Assembly: GCF_949987535.1 (NCBI RefSeq)
Contig: NC_080065.1
Span: forward strand, 37,983,239-38,047,238
Direction of reading: 5' to 3'
DNA length: 64,000 nt
Origin: Balaenoptera acutorostrata
Taxonomy: Eukaryota > Chordata > Mammalia > Artiodactyla > Balaenopteridae
Shown piece after piece: positions 1 through 25,908 of the stretch. The position numbers were made by a program, and so were the translations under genes. The notes below the pieces were generated by a model. The model had not been told where the DNA came from. It made no database searches and worked only from the letters and a program-made list of their open reading frames with translations. Position 1 is the first letter of the stretch; every line of letters starts with the position of its first letter.

Positions 1-1279
1 CTTGACTTGCACCTCTTCTACGGATTACAGATTCTTTTCTTCTCATTTATTTATTCTGGTCTCTCTATGTGATTTAAATTACTAGCAGATGCTCAGTTTT
101 AGCTAGAAATTTTACCTAACGTGTTTACATTACGGAATGAATGACAGTGTTTGTTCTCACACAGGTGTGGTTTTATACTTAGTTACCCAACTGAGTCCAC
201 CTGGAATCCTGTGCTGATAGAGATATCCAGCTTTCTTACCTCTCTTGGCTTACTGGCAATGGCAATGCTGCCGTCTTTGCTGTATTTGATCGGTGACCCT
301 CCTTCTTGCACCAGGGTCCCATACCCTGTGCTGGTGTAAAATGCAGGCACTCCAGCCCCACCTGCACGAATCCTCTCTGCAAGCGTGCCCTACAAGTGAG
401 CAAACAACACTGCATCAGAAGTCCATTAAACACACTTCTGTCTGCAGACACAGAAACACTTACAGGCACCGTCCCTGTTTTCTAGGTGTTTATCTATCTA
501 AACCACACCCAGCAGTGCATACTGGTTCGTGCATACTGCGGGGCTGACACCGCAGGCTAGACTATCAATGTAAAACAGTTACTATCTTTCTAGACAACAA
601 CCTCTCTATCCTTAATTCTTAATGGAACTGCTTATTCGTATATTAGTGCTTTCAGCTTCCATGTCTCCACTGGTTTCTTGACATCACATTCTACATCAGT
701 TTATCTGTAATATTTTTAAATCAATTTCCAAATCTGAAGTATGTAACTTTAACTGTATACATTAAAAAACATACAGTTAAATTTTGTGTTTTACTGTGTG
801 CTCTACGTAGGCATGGCCTGAACCTTATCTTTAATAACAATGTTATGATTATATAATAATAATGCAAAACGTTCAAACCTATCTAGAATTTATTTTAAAC
901 CATTCTCATTAGTATTTTATCTACTACATTATCTAACTAAGGAAAAATTCAAGCTAGACAAAGAGTATAACATACAGGTAAAATGGTTTTTAAAAAGCCA
1001 AGAGAGATTCAAATTTTGTTTCACAGTAGGAACAGCTATAGGTAAAGTTTTTTTGTATCTTCTTCTGATCATCTTTGTCCCCCTTCTAGGGACCAGTGAT
1101 TTCAAACCTAATTTCCCCAGCTCTTCCACCACCACCAGCCTTTCCACCCAGTTTTCCCACACGGTAATAACTCTGGACCCAAACGTTTCCTGACACGCTC
1201 CCTAACGTGAAACGTCTTGTTACGGTCTAGCTACATCATATTCAGACTAAATAAGTGACTAGCTAACCAGTAGTAAGAA
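1..1279. other. OXCT1 intron 4, no recognised feature
   Basis: AT-rich intronic DNA. The short frames here show no family resemblance, codon bias or splice context. OXCT1 exon 5 is not present. Confidence 0.6.
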
Positions 1280-1290
1280 TAGGTTCAGAT

Positions 1291-1422
1291 TTTGTTTTGT
1301 TTTGTTTTGTTTTGGCTGTGCCATGCGGCTTGTGGGATCTTAGCTCCCCGACCAGGGATCGAACCCATGCCCCCTGCAGTGGAAGCACGGAGCCCTAACC
1401 GCTGGACTGCCAGGGAATTCCC
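1291..1422 (-). repeat. CHR SINE, short form (OXCT1 intron 4)
   Basis: The minus strand begins gggaattccctggcagtcca and has a ggttcgatccc B box. The tail is a (TTTTG)n run on +. TSDs: taggttcagat (1280-1290) and taggtttagat (1423-1433). Confidence 0.9.
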
Positions 1423-2090
1423 TAGGTTTAGATATTAATGATGGTGTGTTAATATTGTCCCAACCTGAAAACAATTTTCCACTTGAACTGGGGCCTTTAA
1501 ATACTAAACTCAAAGAAGGGACTAACAGCTGGGATTTCAGACACTGAGTCATTTGGAATAGGCGGGATATTCTGAGGAAGGATGGACCTGTGACATAACT
1601 GAAAACCTTCCAGATACCTGGTTCTCTGTTCTAACTGATGGACAGAGGTGACTCTTCCCTGCACTTTGGGTATTTTAAGTTAATAACAACCACAAAAATT
1701 AAATCATCAAAACAACCATAATAACACTCCCTACTTTAAAATATTTTTATGTCCACCCTCCCTGAATAGTATACTCCTCTTTGTCCAACTGGGCAAAGGC
1801 ATGAAAATCGACTATTGCCACATAGGCCCCCTGCAGGTACCACCAAGACCCCACATCCAACCCCCAAGGGAGTCCTAATCCTTACCACTTCATCAGCACT
1901 TCCTCCCTGGCTCTCAGGCTGCAAAACGAGTTCCCAGAGCCAATGTTTACTCATGCACCACTAAGTTGGGGCAGGAAATTCTGACTTCTTTCAGCTTAAA
2001 GGAAGAATGTGAAAGAAATATTAAGGAAGTTCCTTTCCCATGTATATGCCCTCTGACAAAATAAGGGATAATGCAAAAGATAAAAAAAGG

Positions 2091-2322
2091 CAGGGACTTC
2101 CCTGGTGGTCCAGTGGTTAAGAATCCACCTTCCAATGCAGGGGACGCAGGTTCGATCCCCGGTCAGGGAACTAAGATCCCACATGCCATGGGGCAACTAA
2201 GCCCATGCACCACAACTAGAGAGAAGCCCATGTGCTGCAACTACCGAGCCCATGCACTCTAGAGCCCGTGTGCCACAACTAGAGAAGCCCGCATACTGCA
2301 ACGAAGACCCAGCACAGTCAAA
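2091..2322 (+). repeat. CHR SINE, long form (OXCT1 intron 4)
   Basis: The head is gggacttccctggtggtcca and the B box ggttcgatccc. The body repeats gccacaactaga-like units. It is flanked by A-rich TSDs aaaagataaaaa(a)agg at 2075-2090 and 2323-2337. Confidence 0.92.
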
Positions 2323-2414
2323 AAAAGATAAAAAAGGTAATCGAAAAGTTAATTTTCAATAGCTCCACAACTCAAAGGATATGTTACCTCAACCTATAAT
2401 GTGAAGATGAAAAG

Positions 2415-2765
2415 TATATGCTATGGACGGATTTGTGTTCCCCCTTCCTCCCAAAATTCGCATGTTGAAGCCCTAACCCCCAAAGTGCAACAAGGTTAAA
2501 TGAGGTCATAAGGGTGGGGCCCTGATCAAAGAGGATTATTGTCCTTATAATAAGAGACCCCAGAGCACTCACTTGCACGTGTTCTCCCCTCTCCCTCTCA
2601 CTGTCCCTCTCCCTCTCTCCCCTCCCCCAACCAAGAACCAAATCAGCCTGTACCTTGATCTTGTACTTTTCAGCCACCATAACAGTGAGAAATAAATTTC
2701 TCTTCTCTGAGCCACCCAGTTTGTGGTATTTTGTAAAAGCGGCACAAGCGATGAAGATAGTACAC
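2415..2765 (+). repeat. MaLR-type (ERVL-MaLR/MLT1-like) LTR relic
   Basis: The order of blocks is typical: cccaaaattcgcatgttgaa, aagccctaaccccc, ggtcataagggtggggccct, agagaccccagagc, ctttgatcttg-like region, gtgagaaataaatttct, gccacccagtttgtggtatt. The poly(A) signal AATAAA is inside. A pyrimidine-rich (ctctccct)n stretch lies in the middle. It is an old solo LTR; edges are approximate. Confidence 0.8.
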
Positions 2766-15473
<12,708 letters not shown>

Positions 15474-16289
15474 GGTTGGGTTGGGGGGCGGGCGCAGGCC
15501 GGGCCGAAGCGAGCGTGTGAGTGTATCAGCAGGCGCGGGCCGGGCCTCCGCGTCACCGAACGGGAGGAAAAGGAAGGCGCGCAGGGGGCGGGCTGGAGGC
15601 TCAATCGCGCTTCGGTGACGTCCTGGGACCTCCGGGGCCGGGCTCCGGCTGACGGAGAAGAGATGCTGGGAGGGGCCCGCGGCCGGGGCGGGTCGCGGGG
15701 AAAGTCCCGGCCCGGCCGCGCTCAGGTGCTTCCTCGCGTCGGGCGTATTCCAGCCCGTCGTGTTGCGCGCACTTGCCGCAGCAGCCCCTCGGCTTTGAGC
15801 TGCCGCGGGTATCTGTCTTAACCAAGGTCAGGGATAAGCCTTGGCCTAGCGTTCGGGCGGCGCAGGAGGGCCTCTCACGGAGCTTGCTACTTTTTTATGT
15901 CAGTGTCTGGCATCTGTGTGGGCTGCAAAGGGGTACCTGCCTGGAGGCCCACCGCCTCTCTTCCCCCCGCCTGGACAGCGTTCCCACGTCTTCCATTTCT
16001 CAGTCCCCTCTCCCCACACCTGTCCCTGGCTTGTGTAGAGTTATGTTTGCTCTGAGAACCTGCCACGAGCCATCTTCCTTGAAGTGTGATCAGACAGGCC
16101 TGGTCAAGATTGTCCCTGGTCAGGAAGGCAAGATTAGGACTGGGCCTCTGGGACTTGATTTTAGCACACCTTCTTTTCCATCCGTATCATCCACGTCTGC
16201 ATTTTTCAGGATCTTTCTGGCACTGGAGTCCCAGAAACCCCAGAGATTACTCAGCAGAGGCAAACATACAGCTGTGTATCCCTTTGACT

Positions 16290-16440
16290 GACCTGAGACA
16301 AGTTTCATAACTTTCCTAAGCCTGTGTCCTTATCTGCAAATTAAAATTGCTTGTAATACTCAGATCTGTCCTGAAGATTACATGAGGTAATTCATGCAAA
16401 ACTTCTGGCCCCATTATAAACACTCAATAAATCTTAGGCG
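16290..16440 (-). repeat. MIR relic
   Basis: Antisense MIR blocks: cataactttcctaagcctgt, tccttatctgcaaattaaaa, ttacatgaggtaattcatgc and cactcaataaatctta. Confidence 0.75.
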
Positions 16441-17500
16441 TTACTCTAAGTTTCTTCAAGTTGGCAGTGGTGCATTGATATGACACATACATTCAGTCAA
16501 AGTCTGATTTCTTCAGAACCATCTATGCACTTAGCAGCTGAGTGGAAGGACCAAGTGGAAAATCAATAAACATTTTATTTGATTAAGGGCTGGCCATGTC
16601 CTGGGAATGTGGCTGTTAGTTTTTGAAGCAAAGCTAACATGAAAATTAAATGAGTCCTTAGCTTCCTTAGCAAGTATACTGAGACAGTGGACAATCAGTC
16701 CAGTTTAAATTCTTTCTATAAAAGCACTGCGCTTTCATGGTATTCTTTTTAACTCCGAATTCTTTATTTTTTTCCTGTGAATACTATATATATATATTTT
16801 TTTTTTACATCTTTATTGGAGTATAATTGCTTTACATTGCTGTGTTAGTATAATTTTAATTAAAGTCATTGAGAGAACAAAATACCAAGTTAGACTGTCC
16901 AATGACATAAGGAGAAATTAACTTCACAATGCTCTCTATTTTCAACACATTTTAAGAACTTGGATAGAGGGGAAATTTAGGTATTAGAACTAAAGTCCCA
17001 TTGCTAGTCCTAATAACAGCATATAATGCCATCATATGGTAGTTGGCAGAATGTGACAAAGCTAAACTTCACAACTGGGTCTGCTTTTCCACTTTCACCC
17101 TTCCAGAGGACACATGAAATGGAAAACAGCATTGGCAACTGTGTCAAACCGTGGTCATATGACTCACTCTTCTTGGCTGGTCTCACTCTGTTGCTCCTGG
17201 CTGAGGAAAAGACACACATTTTCAGTCTTATACTCTATGTGACTCCTAAATCTCGTGAAAAAAATCAGCCTCATTACTCAACGGTCAAAACACACTGTAT
17301 TATTTTTTGGTGACTCTATGACTCCATTTTGTACTTTTTAAATAAAATATGAGTATCTTCAACTTGAACAAATTATAGAAAAGTTTTTCTGTCGGATTTT
17401 CCTTCTGGTTCCACAATCATTTCAATTTTAATCTCTGTAAAATCTACTTTTTAAAAACATCTGGAACTCTACTCGATACTCTGTAATGACCTATTTGGGA
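16441..17500. other. Intergenic DNA with an L1 tail scrap
   Basis: 16795-16855 is the reverse complement of the last 50 bp of an L1 (tttacatctttattggagta, then taattgctttacattgctgt). The remainder is unassigned. Confidence 0.5.
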
Positions 17501-17519
17501 AAAGAATCTTAAAAAGAGT

Positions 17520-17630
17520 GGATATATGTATAATATATGTACAACTGATTCACTTTGCTGTACAACTGAAACTAACACAACATTGTGAATTAACTATACT
17601 CCAATAAAAACTTTTTAAAAATAAAAGTAA
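17520..17630 (+). repeat. L1 3'-end fragment
   Basis: acaactgattcactttgctg, cactgaaactaacacaacat-like and actatactccaataaaaact are the terminal L1 3' UTR followed by an A-rich tail. Confidence 0.85.
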
Positions 17631-17780
17631 AAAACCCCAAAAATATCCGAATTTTTCTGAACTAGTAAGAATTGCTCCCCTTTGTTTTAGGGGCAATTTG
17701 TGACAGATATATATCATATTCTGGAAACTTTTCTTCATGTATTGTAGAGTTTAACTTCCACATTCTTAAAACTTGGGAGA

Positions 17781-18035
17781 GGAACTTCCCTGGTGGTCCA
17801 GTGGTTAAGAATCCATCTTGCAATGCAGAGGACGCGGGTTTGATCCCTGGTTCGGGGAACTAAGATCCCACATACTGCGGGGCAACTAAGCCCACCTGCT
17901 GCAACTACTGAGCCAGCGCCCCACAACCAGAGAGACTGCGTGCTGCAAACTACAGAGCTCACACGCTCTGGAACCTGCACACTGCAACTAAGACCCGATG
18001 TTGCAGAAAATTAATTGATTGATTGATTTAAAAAA
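17781..18035 (+). repeat. CHR SINE, long form
   Basis: Head gaacttccctggtggtccag, B box ggtttgatccc, tail (ttgattga)n then poly-A. The 13-bp TSD aaaacttgggaga is at 17768-17780 and 18036-18048. Confidence 0.94.
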
Positions 18036-18048
18036 AAAACTTGGGAGA

Positions 18049-20040
18049 ATTGAATTGAATTCAGAGCTCTTAAACAAAAGGTCTGATTTTAGACAGGCAA
18101 TAGGAAAGTTTATTTTGTATTATGTTATTATATATATAATAGATATTGCATATATTATTTTTATATATTTTTTAAATTTCAAGATCGATTTTATTGCAGC
18201 CAAAACAGTGGCATTAACTGTACCTAATAAACTATTATGTACATACATATTTTAAGTTATGGGGATAAAGTTTATTTTGGCAGACAGTGTTAAACAAAAT
18301 TAAAGTTGCATACATTAGTAACATAAGTCAACATCCTTAATTTGGTATAAGTGTGAACACATTTTCTTGCTTTCCTGTGTTCTGCTAAATCACCATAACT
18401 TAAACTGCTTTATAAAACTGATATGCTGAAATTTAATTTAGAGTTTTTGCTTATGCTGTAATTGATATATTATGTGATATATATATTCCCCTCCCTTTCT
18501 ATCAAATGAATGCAGACAATGTGTCAGAGTTGGTTAGACTGTAAGTTGTCATTCTCTGTTTAAGGGATTTTTATTTAAATTCTCCTAAAATATGTTGCGT
18601 TAACATCCTTTCTAACTACTGAAAGATAGGACATTCTGCCATCACAGTTAGAGTATTCAGACTGATAATCAGGGGCTTTAAAATTGTTTTCAAAACCAGT
18701 TGTTTGGCTTAGCTAGTAATTGTAGTTTTTAAGTAGGTCATTTGAATCTTAAAAAAAATATATGTGTGCTTCATTTTATACGATGATCCTTTAATATATG
18801 GAAAACAAATCCCTTCAGACAGTTTTCCTCTAGTAGATTTGAAAGACATAAATTTGAAATTTTACGTAAATTTATAAATTCAAGTATTGTTTTATGCAAA
18901 TCATTATTCCCTAATTTACCTTTTTTGTAAGCTTCTTATTTTCATAGACTCTTTGAAATAGTGCTTTTAAATTAACTAATGTGTACTAATATTTGTTCAA
19001 TGGATAAAAAATGAATTGAATTTTACTTAAAGTGTAGTTTTTTCTTAGGAAAAAATGGTAAACAACTAAATGCATGCGATGGTTGGAGAAGGCTCAACTC
19101 CTGGAATGAAAATGAAAATTATGTTAAAGTGCAAAGGAAACTAAAAAGAGCAAAACACACCAGAGGTGTCTGGCATGCATTTAAGTCTGATCATGTCACT
19201 TCTGCTTAAAAAATTTCAGTGGTTTTCCCCATTGCCTTTAAGATCCAAAGTCCACGCTTCTTAACGGGGCATAGAAAGGTACCATCTCTTTTGGTTTTCC
19301 TCTCACCTGTATATCACCTTTATACAGTATTCCAAACTATATTTGCCTCTTGATTTTCACAGGATGAGTCCGCACAACTCAGAATCAAATATTGATAGCA
19401 AAGTAGTAAAGAACATGGACTCTGTAGCTAGACTGCCTGTGTTCAAATCTCAGCTCTGCTGTTCCCTAGCTATGTTGCCTCCTCTTGTCAATAGTTAAGG
19501 AGAGCTGCAGAACTGCAAGATGAAAGGTCATGTCTGGACCAGTATCTGTTTGTACTACTCTGGTGTTAAAAGATTATACCTTGTAAACATATATATTTCT
19601 CAGATACTTTCTATATTTTCATAAACTGGGAAATATCAGACAGGATTCAAACCCTGTACTCTATGGTGTTAAAGACTATTTACGCCTCCCTCTTTATGGG
19701 ATATCTTTGAATCTGACCCCACCTCCCCAATTTTACTCATTCTGCCCTAGTGCAGGACTTCAATTTCAGTTTCTCTCAGCTGGATTATTGCAGTTGCTTC
19801 CCAAATGAAGTACTATTCTCCCCTAAAGGTAACTGCTTTTTAAATTATCATTTCAAATACAGATGTGATCTTCTCATATGCTTTCCTAAAACGCTTTAAG
19901 AAATCCTCATAGGCTACAAGTTAAAGTTCAACATCCAATTATAGCCAAGATCTTTCTAAACCATCATACCTTAAGAGCTTTGCAGAAGTGAAACCGTGTA
20001 ACTCAGATTGGGACTTGAACCCACGGGCTTTTAATTGTGA
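18049..20040. other. Intergenic, AT-rich with L2 and MIR relics
   Basis: 19180-19300 and about 19690-19990 resemble L2 3' sequence (gtcacttctgcttaaaaaat, then tttccccattgcctttaaga). 19385-19470 resembles MIR (catggactctgtagctagac). 18050-19140 shows nothing I can name. Confidence 0.5.
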
Positions 20041-20044
20041 TCAC

Positions 20045-20530
20045 ACACCTGGTCTTAGGACTTAATGAAGCTCAGGTTCTTGATGTCTCATCGCAGAAAG
20101 AATTCAGTGAGAGACAAAGCGACAGGTAAGAAGTGAATTTATTTAGAGAGAAACACGCTCCACAGATGCAGTGTAGGCCATCTCAGAAGGCGAGAGGCCC
20201 CCAAATATGGGGTGGGCTAGTTTTTATGGGCTGGGTAATTTCATAGGCTAATGAGTGGGAAGATTATTCCAACTATTTTGGGGAAGAGATGAGGATTTCC
20301 AGGAATTGGGCCACCGCCCACTTTTTAACCTCTTAAGGTTGGTCTCTGAACTGTCTTGGCACTGGTGGGTGTGTCATTTAGATGCTAATGTATTACAATG
20401 AGGCTCAAGGTCCACTGGAAGTCCAGTCTTCCGCCATCAGGACCTAGTTGGTTCTAACCAGTTTTTGTCATGTCCTATGGCTATGTCATTCTTTGAAAGG
20501 TTGTGCCCCGCCCCCTTCCCTCCTGTTTCA
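20045..20530 (-). repeat. ERV1-like solo LTR, minus orientation
   Basis: On the minus strand it starts TGAAACAGGAGGG near 20530 and runs leftward. It shares ordered blocks with 20965-21504: gttagaaccaactagg, gtggaagattcaactt-like, aaaaagtgggcagtggccca, aggaaatcc and tctaaataaa (poly(A) signal). No coding sequence. The left edge is uncertain. Confidence 0.75.
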
Positions 20531-20867
20531 GAAGTACTTCAGGGGTTCCACAAACATTGAATATTGAAATTAAATTTTAAATTATATTTTAACTTTTCTG
20601 TCAATTCTAACATAGTAGCATATACACTCAATTGTGGTGTAACTCTGATTTTAACATATTAAAGATTACCAGATCATGCAGTTAGGAGGCAGAACTCAGA
20701 ATAATATATGGCAAAGATGGTTTTTTTAATTAGCGGAAAAAGATGAACTAGTCCCTGAACTGGATTAGGAAAATTTGCTGTAAATTTAGAAAAAATATAG
20801 ATTTCTATATCTCAGTATATGTATAAAATACAACACAGGTTGATTGCATTACTAAATACATTTTAAA

Positions 20868-20964
20868 AGACTATTTACTATTTTTAGTAAGACTATTTTA
20901 CTAGACTATTTTAAAAGACTATTAAAAGACTATTTTACTGAGACTTTTTAAAAGACTATTTTAC
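20868..20964 (+). repeat. Imperfect short tandem repeat of aaaagactatttta
   Basis: ttttaaaagactatt recurs with variations (aagactattt, actattttaaaagact, gactattttactgagac). The last copy runs into the start of the plus-strand LTR. It occupies part of the 434-bp spacer between the two inverted LTRs. Confidence 0.75.
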
Positions 20965-21504
20965 TGAGACAGGAAGGAAGAGGGCAGGACACAACCATTA
21001 AAAGAATGACACAGCCATTGAGGATATGACATAAACTAGTTAGAACCAACTAGGCCCAAGATGGTGGAAGATTCAACTTCCCATAGACTTTGAGCCTTAT
21101 TTTTACGCTTATTGTAATATATTAGCATGCTAAATGACACTCCCACAGACACCATGACAGTTCAGAGGCCAACCTAGAGGTTAAAAAGTGGGCAGTGGCC
21201 CAATTCCTGGAAATCCCCTCCCCTTCCCCAAAATATTTGGAATAACTCCCCCACTCCTTGGCATTTTAAATTACCCAGCCCATTAAAAACTAAACACCCC
21301 ATCACCTCAGGGCCCCTCTCACCTTCTGAGATGGACCACATTCTGTCTGTCGAATGTGTATCTCTCTAAATAAACTCCCTTTCACTTTACTATGGCTCAC
21401 TCTTGAATTCTTTCCTGCATGAAGCCAAGGATGCTCACTTGGCGGCCCGTCCCAAACTCCAGCCCAAGGGGGCCCGAGACCTGGGACATGACTATTCTCT
21501 CACA
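20965..21504 (+). repeat. ERV1-like solo LTR, plus orientation
   Basis: Starts tgagacaggaaggaag. It has ctctctaaataaactccctt as the poly(A) signal and cttgaattctttcctgca in R/U5, ending near ctctcaca. It is the same family as the minus-strand LTR at 20045-20530. No clear 4-6 bp TSD was found, so edges are approximate. Confidence 0.78.
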
Positions 21505-24414
21505 TCCCCTTCTGGAACACTGCCACCACTAAAAAGTAAAAACTTTTAAGTATGTGTTTAGGATCATTGTAAAAGGTAGAATTCAATGTGTACTATATAA
21601 TGATCACAGTCATGTGTTAAATATTTTTGCATAAGGCTCAAAACTGAAAAGGACCACCCAAAAAATGAGAAAAAAAAATGTGATGAGGGCAGGACTTTAG
21701 GTATTTTCTCTCATTGTTTAAATATTTTACAACTTTTAATTAACTCTTAAAAGTACTATATATATATATATATATAGTTTTAGTGTGAGAGTTTAAAATA
21801 TATTGAATTTAAAATACATTTCAGTATCTCAAAGAGATATTTTTACACCCGTGTTCATTGCAGCATTATTCACAATAGCCAAGGTGTGGAAGCAACCGAA
21901 ATGTACATCCACATATAAATGGATAAAGAAAATGTGGTATAGAAATGTCAGTAATCAGAAAAACAAATAGCAAGCTAATGTGTAAATTTTGGAGGAAAAA
22001 TAAAAAGAACACTTCCCATTACATGTGGGGGGAAAAAGAAAAAAAGACCTCTAATTCCACATATTTTGTAGAAGATCCTAAAAACAAGTTAAAGTGACGA
22101 CATCATTTCAAAGAACAATAAGCTTTATGCCAACTCACCATCACAAAACATAGACCTGCTATATAGAAAGAAAATATTATGTGACTGAAATCTAAAAGTG
22201 ACTTGTGTCTATCAGGCCAACAGAATACACCAGCAAATTATTTCTTTTATGGTTATACCCTGTAAGAGTTAACGCAGAAATGTCTCAGGAATTATGTAAC
22301 TTTATATATATATATGCATATATATATATATATATATATAATCAAAAAGAAACTATTTAATTGTCCTAGTTACCTTAAAATATAGAAAATATATAAAGAG
22401 TTTATTACTTTTGCATAAAATGCCAATCAATTTTTTAGGATGCATTTTAAATTCTTAAAAACTATAGGTTTTCAATTTTTGGCAGTAACCATGGTTATTT
22501 ACATGTACAATAATTTTTATTTAAAAGACTTCATGATTAAATTGCATCATTTATTTGACATGCCACATTCTTAAAATTTCACTTAGCTATAAGAAGAAAA
22601 TACAGTAGCTTTTTAAATATTAGAATGAGGAAGATCATTATAAATGTATCACAAACCCAAAAGCCATAAAGCAAAAAGTAATAAATACAATACATTTTAA
22701 AAGAAATTCAGACCAGTAAAAAAAGCCGTAAACAAGGTCATGAAACAAATGACATATAAAGAGCTTCTACAAATCACTAAAACTGACCAACCAGAAAAAG
22801 AAATACAAAAGGTTGAAAACAAGTGTACAAGGCTCTCTACCTCACTGATAAATTTTAAATTGCAATTAAATCTATAATGGCATATTTTTCACCAAAATAT
22901 AGGCAAAGATTGTCACATGCTGATTTGGCAAGGATGTAGGAAAGTCTCCCTAGTATATGTCACTAATGTATACTTCCTCTATGAAAGTAAATTTGGCAAT
23001 ATTTATGAAAATTTAAAATACACTGACAATTTCATCCCTAGAAATTTATCCCAGAGATATAGTCACACATGTGGGAAATGATACATGCATTAAGATATTT
23101 ATCATAGTATTGTTTTTAATGGCAAAATAATCAGAATCAACTTAAATACCCAAAAATGTGGTACTAGTTAGAGAAATTACAGAACATTCATAAAATGGGA
23201 TATTGTACAGCCATTAACAAAAAAGGGAAATGGGGTAAAGTCATACCTTACAAAAGAAGGAAATCCTGCCATATGTGACAAAACAAATGAACCTTAAGGA
23301 TACTATGCTAAGTGAAATGGACCAGTCACAGAAAGACAAATACTGTATGATTCTCACTTATATGAGGTATCTAAAAGAGTCAAACTCATAGAAGCAGAGA
23401 ATAGAATAGTGGCTGCCAGGGGCTCAAGGGAGGGGGGAAATGGAGAGTTGCTATTTAACAGGCATAAAGTTTCAGTTATACACGATGAATAAGTGAATAA
23501 GTTCTAGAAATCTGCTGTACAACACTGTGCCTATAGTTAATGATTCTGTATTGTACAGTTAAAAATGTTAGGAGGTAGATCTCATGTTGTGTTCCTACCA
23601 CAATATATATATACATAAATATTATGTTTTATATATATATTATATATATCCAATTTGATTACCAACTTTTTCCTTCTCCAGTCTCAACCTGGAAACCCAA
23701 GGGAGTGTTTCAGGAGACTAGATACTATGTTCCATTCACATCACACACTAATTTTTCCTTTGACTGCCCAGAATGGAGTAACAGTAATAATCTTCCAGTA
23801 TGTACTTCTCTATAGATGAACGAGTGTGGCAGCCTTCAATGAAATAAAGCCATTTAGTTGGGAAACAAGAGAATGAACAAGATAAATATCTCCCCATAAT
23901 AGTGTAAATCACTATTGGACATCAGCCAGTTCCTAGTAGTCTTGAGTTGTGACTTGAAACATTGCTATCTCCATGTCTACATTTGTGGGTTTTCTACCTA
24001 CCTCAGGCTTGTACTGCAGCTCTATTTGTTGATTTCTAATGAAACACCCCTGAATATTAAAAGAATTGAACTGACTAATCTACTGCCTACTCCTGGAATA
24101 TAATCAGTCTAAAAGCATGGAAGTGCTATTCCCTGGAATGTAGTAGGAAAAGTACTAGGGGAAAATCAGGGTCACAGAATGTATAGCTTGCTTTCAGTGA
24201 CCACATGTGGCGGAAAGGCAGAGTAGATTTTAACAGGCAAGCTTCATGTCCCATTTTGGATAAGAACCTTGGAAGAAAAATTCATTTGATATCAATATCT
24301 TGTGATAATTATTATTTTCACTATCTTTATTCTCTGCATATTCTAGAGTAGTGGTCTACAAACTTTGTGTAATCTGTATATATAAATTTTGAAGTTGTAC
24401 CCTATATATACATA
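21505..24414 (+). repeat. Old L1 fragments with (TA)n microsatellites
   Basis: 21840-21945 (ttgcagcattattcacaata, then gcaaccgaaatgtacatcca) and about 22830-23590 (caagtgaccag-like text, aatactgtatgattctcact, gaatagtggctgccaggggc) are old L1 ORF2/3' UTR remnants in + orientation. (TA)n runs are at 21757-21776, 22303-22340 and 23596-23651. 23660-24414 is unassigned. No intact L1 frame remains. Confidence 0.65.
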
Positions 24415-24731
24415 CAGTTGGCCCTCTGAAGCTGCGGGTTCTGCATCCATAGATTCAACCAACCTCAACAGATGAAAAATATTTGGAAAAAAATATTCCA
24501 GAAGGTTCCAAAAAACCAAAACTTGAATTTGCCACACACCAGCAACTATTTACATAACGTTTACATTGATTAGGTATTGTAAATAATCTAGAGATGATCT
24601 GAAGTACATGGGAAAATGTGCATAGGTTATGTGCAAATACTATGCAATTTTACATAAGGGATTTGAACATCCACGGATTTTTTTATCTGCGGTGAGTCCT
24701 GGAACCAATTTCCTGCAGATAACGAGGGGCA
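24415..24731 (+). repeat. Tigger-like DNA transposon (non-autonomous)
   Basis: Starts cagttggccctctgaagctg after TA. Internal blocks are tagattcaaccaacctcaac, gcaactatttacataacgtt, aataatctagagatgatctg-like and gtgcataggttatgtgcaaa. The 3' end (ggaaccaatttcctgcagat, aacgagggg) mirrors the 5' end imperfectly. No transposase frame. Confidence 0.72.
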
Positions 24732-25330
24732 TAAACATACATGTGTATGTGTATGTGTTTATTTCTTTGTAAATTATGAAAAGCAATTTTTATAACAGCA
24801 ACAAAACACTATAGTTAAATGTATCAATAAGGGGATCAGTCTGTAAAAGTACATTAGTCTACAGACTAACTACAGACTAATCATTAAGTTCTTCTTTCCG
24901 TGTGGCACTGTGCTAAGGGCTAGGGATTCAGTTGTGAATAAGACAGACAGACATGGTCCCAGGCCTCATGGAGTTTACCTCTTATCAGAAAATTAAGACT
25001 GAACAATGCATTTTTGTTCCGGGTCTTGTCAGTGAGAAGTGTGGAGTGCTATCAGACTGTATAACAGACTGACATAAGAGGGAGAGGGGTGTCAGTGAAC
25101 ACTTTTTGTAGGAATTGTCTTTAAATCAGGACCCTAAGGATCAGCAGAAGTTAGCTAGTTGAAGGGCGATGATGCAAAGCCCTAGTGGGTATAAGAAATA
25201 ATCCAGCATGACTAAAGGTGGACAAGAGACAGGTCATGTAGGGCCTTGAAAAGTGTGCTAAGAAGCACGTCCATTTTGTAAGGGCAAAAGGAAGCCATTG
25301 AAGATTTGAATCAGGGGGGTAAAATGATCA

Positions 25331-25588
25331 GGTTTTTTTCTTTAATATTTATTTATTTATTTATTTTTATTTATTTATTTGGTTGCACCAGGTCTTAGTT
25401 GCGGCAGGCGGGCTCCTTCAGTTGCGGCTCGCCCATTCCTTAGTCGAGACACGTGGGCTCCTTAGGTGTGGCGTGCGAACTCTAGTTGCGGCATGCATGT
25501 GGGATCTATTTCCCTGACCAGTGATCGAACCCCGACCCCCTGCATTGGGAGCGTGGAGTCTTAACCACTGCACCACCAGGGAAGTCCC
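25331..25588 (-). repeat. CHR SINE, long form (first of a same-site pair)
   Basis: On + it has a T/(ATTT)n run, then ggtcttagttgcggcaggcg and ccaccagggaagtccc. It is bounded by aaatgatca at 25322-25330 and 25589-25597. Confidence 0.93.
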
Positions 25589-25597
25589 AAATGATCA

Positions 25598-25908
25598 CTT
25601 TTGTTTTTTTTTTTTAATTTATTTTTATTTATTTATTTATTTTTGGCTGTGTTGGGTCTTCGTTTCTGTGCGAGGGCTTTCTCTAGTTGCGGCAAGCGAG
25701 GGCCACTCTTCATCGCGGCGCGCAGGCCTCTCACTATCGCGGCCTCTCTTGTTGCGGAGCACAGGCTCCAGACGAGCAGGCTCAGTAGTTGTGTCTCACG
25801 GGCCCATTTGCTCTGCGGCATGTGGGATCTTCCCAAACCAGGGCTCGAACCCGTGTCCCCTGCATTGGCAGGCAGACTCTCAACCACTGCGCCACCGGGG
25901 AAGCCCCC
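25598..25908 (-). repeat. CHR SINE, long form (second of a same-site pair)
   Basis: On + it has a T-rich run, then ttggctgtgttgggtcttcg and ccactgcgccaccggggaag. It is bounded by aaatgatca at 25589-25597 and 25909-25917. It differs in subtype from its neighbour, so this is not a simple duplication. Confidence 0.93.

Noticed and set aside
20045..21504. A provirus with two LTRs
   Set aside because: The LTRs are in opposite orientation and only 434 bp lies between them, with no gag, pol or env resemblance.
22303..22340. (TA)n as a replication origin or other element
   Set aside because: Ordinary microsatellite in AT-rich DNA with nothing around it to support a function.
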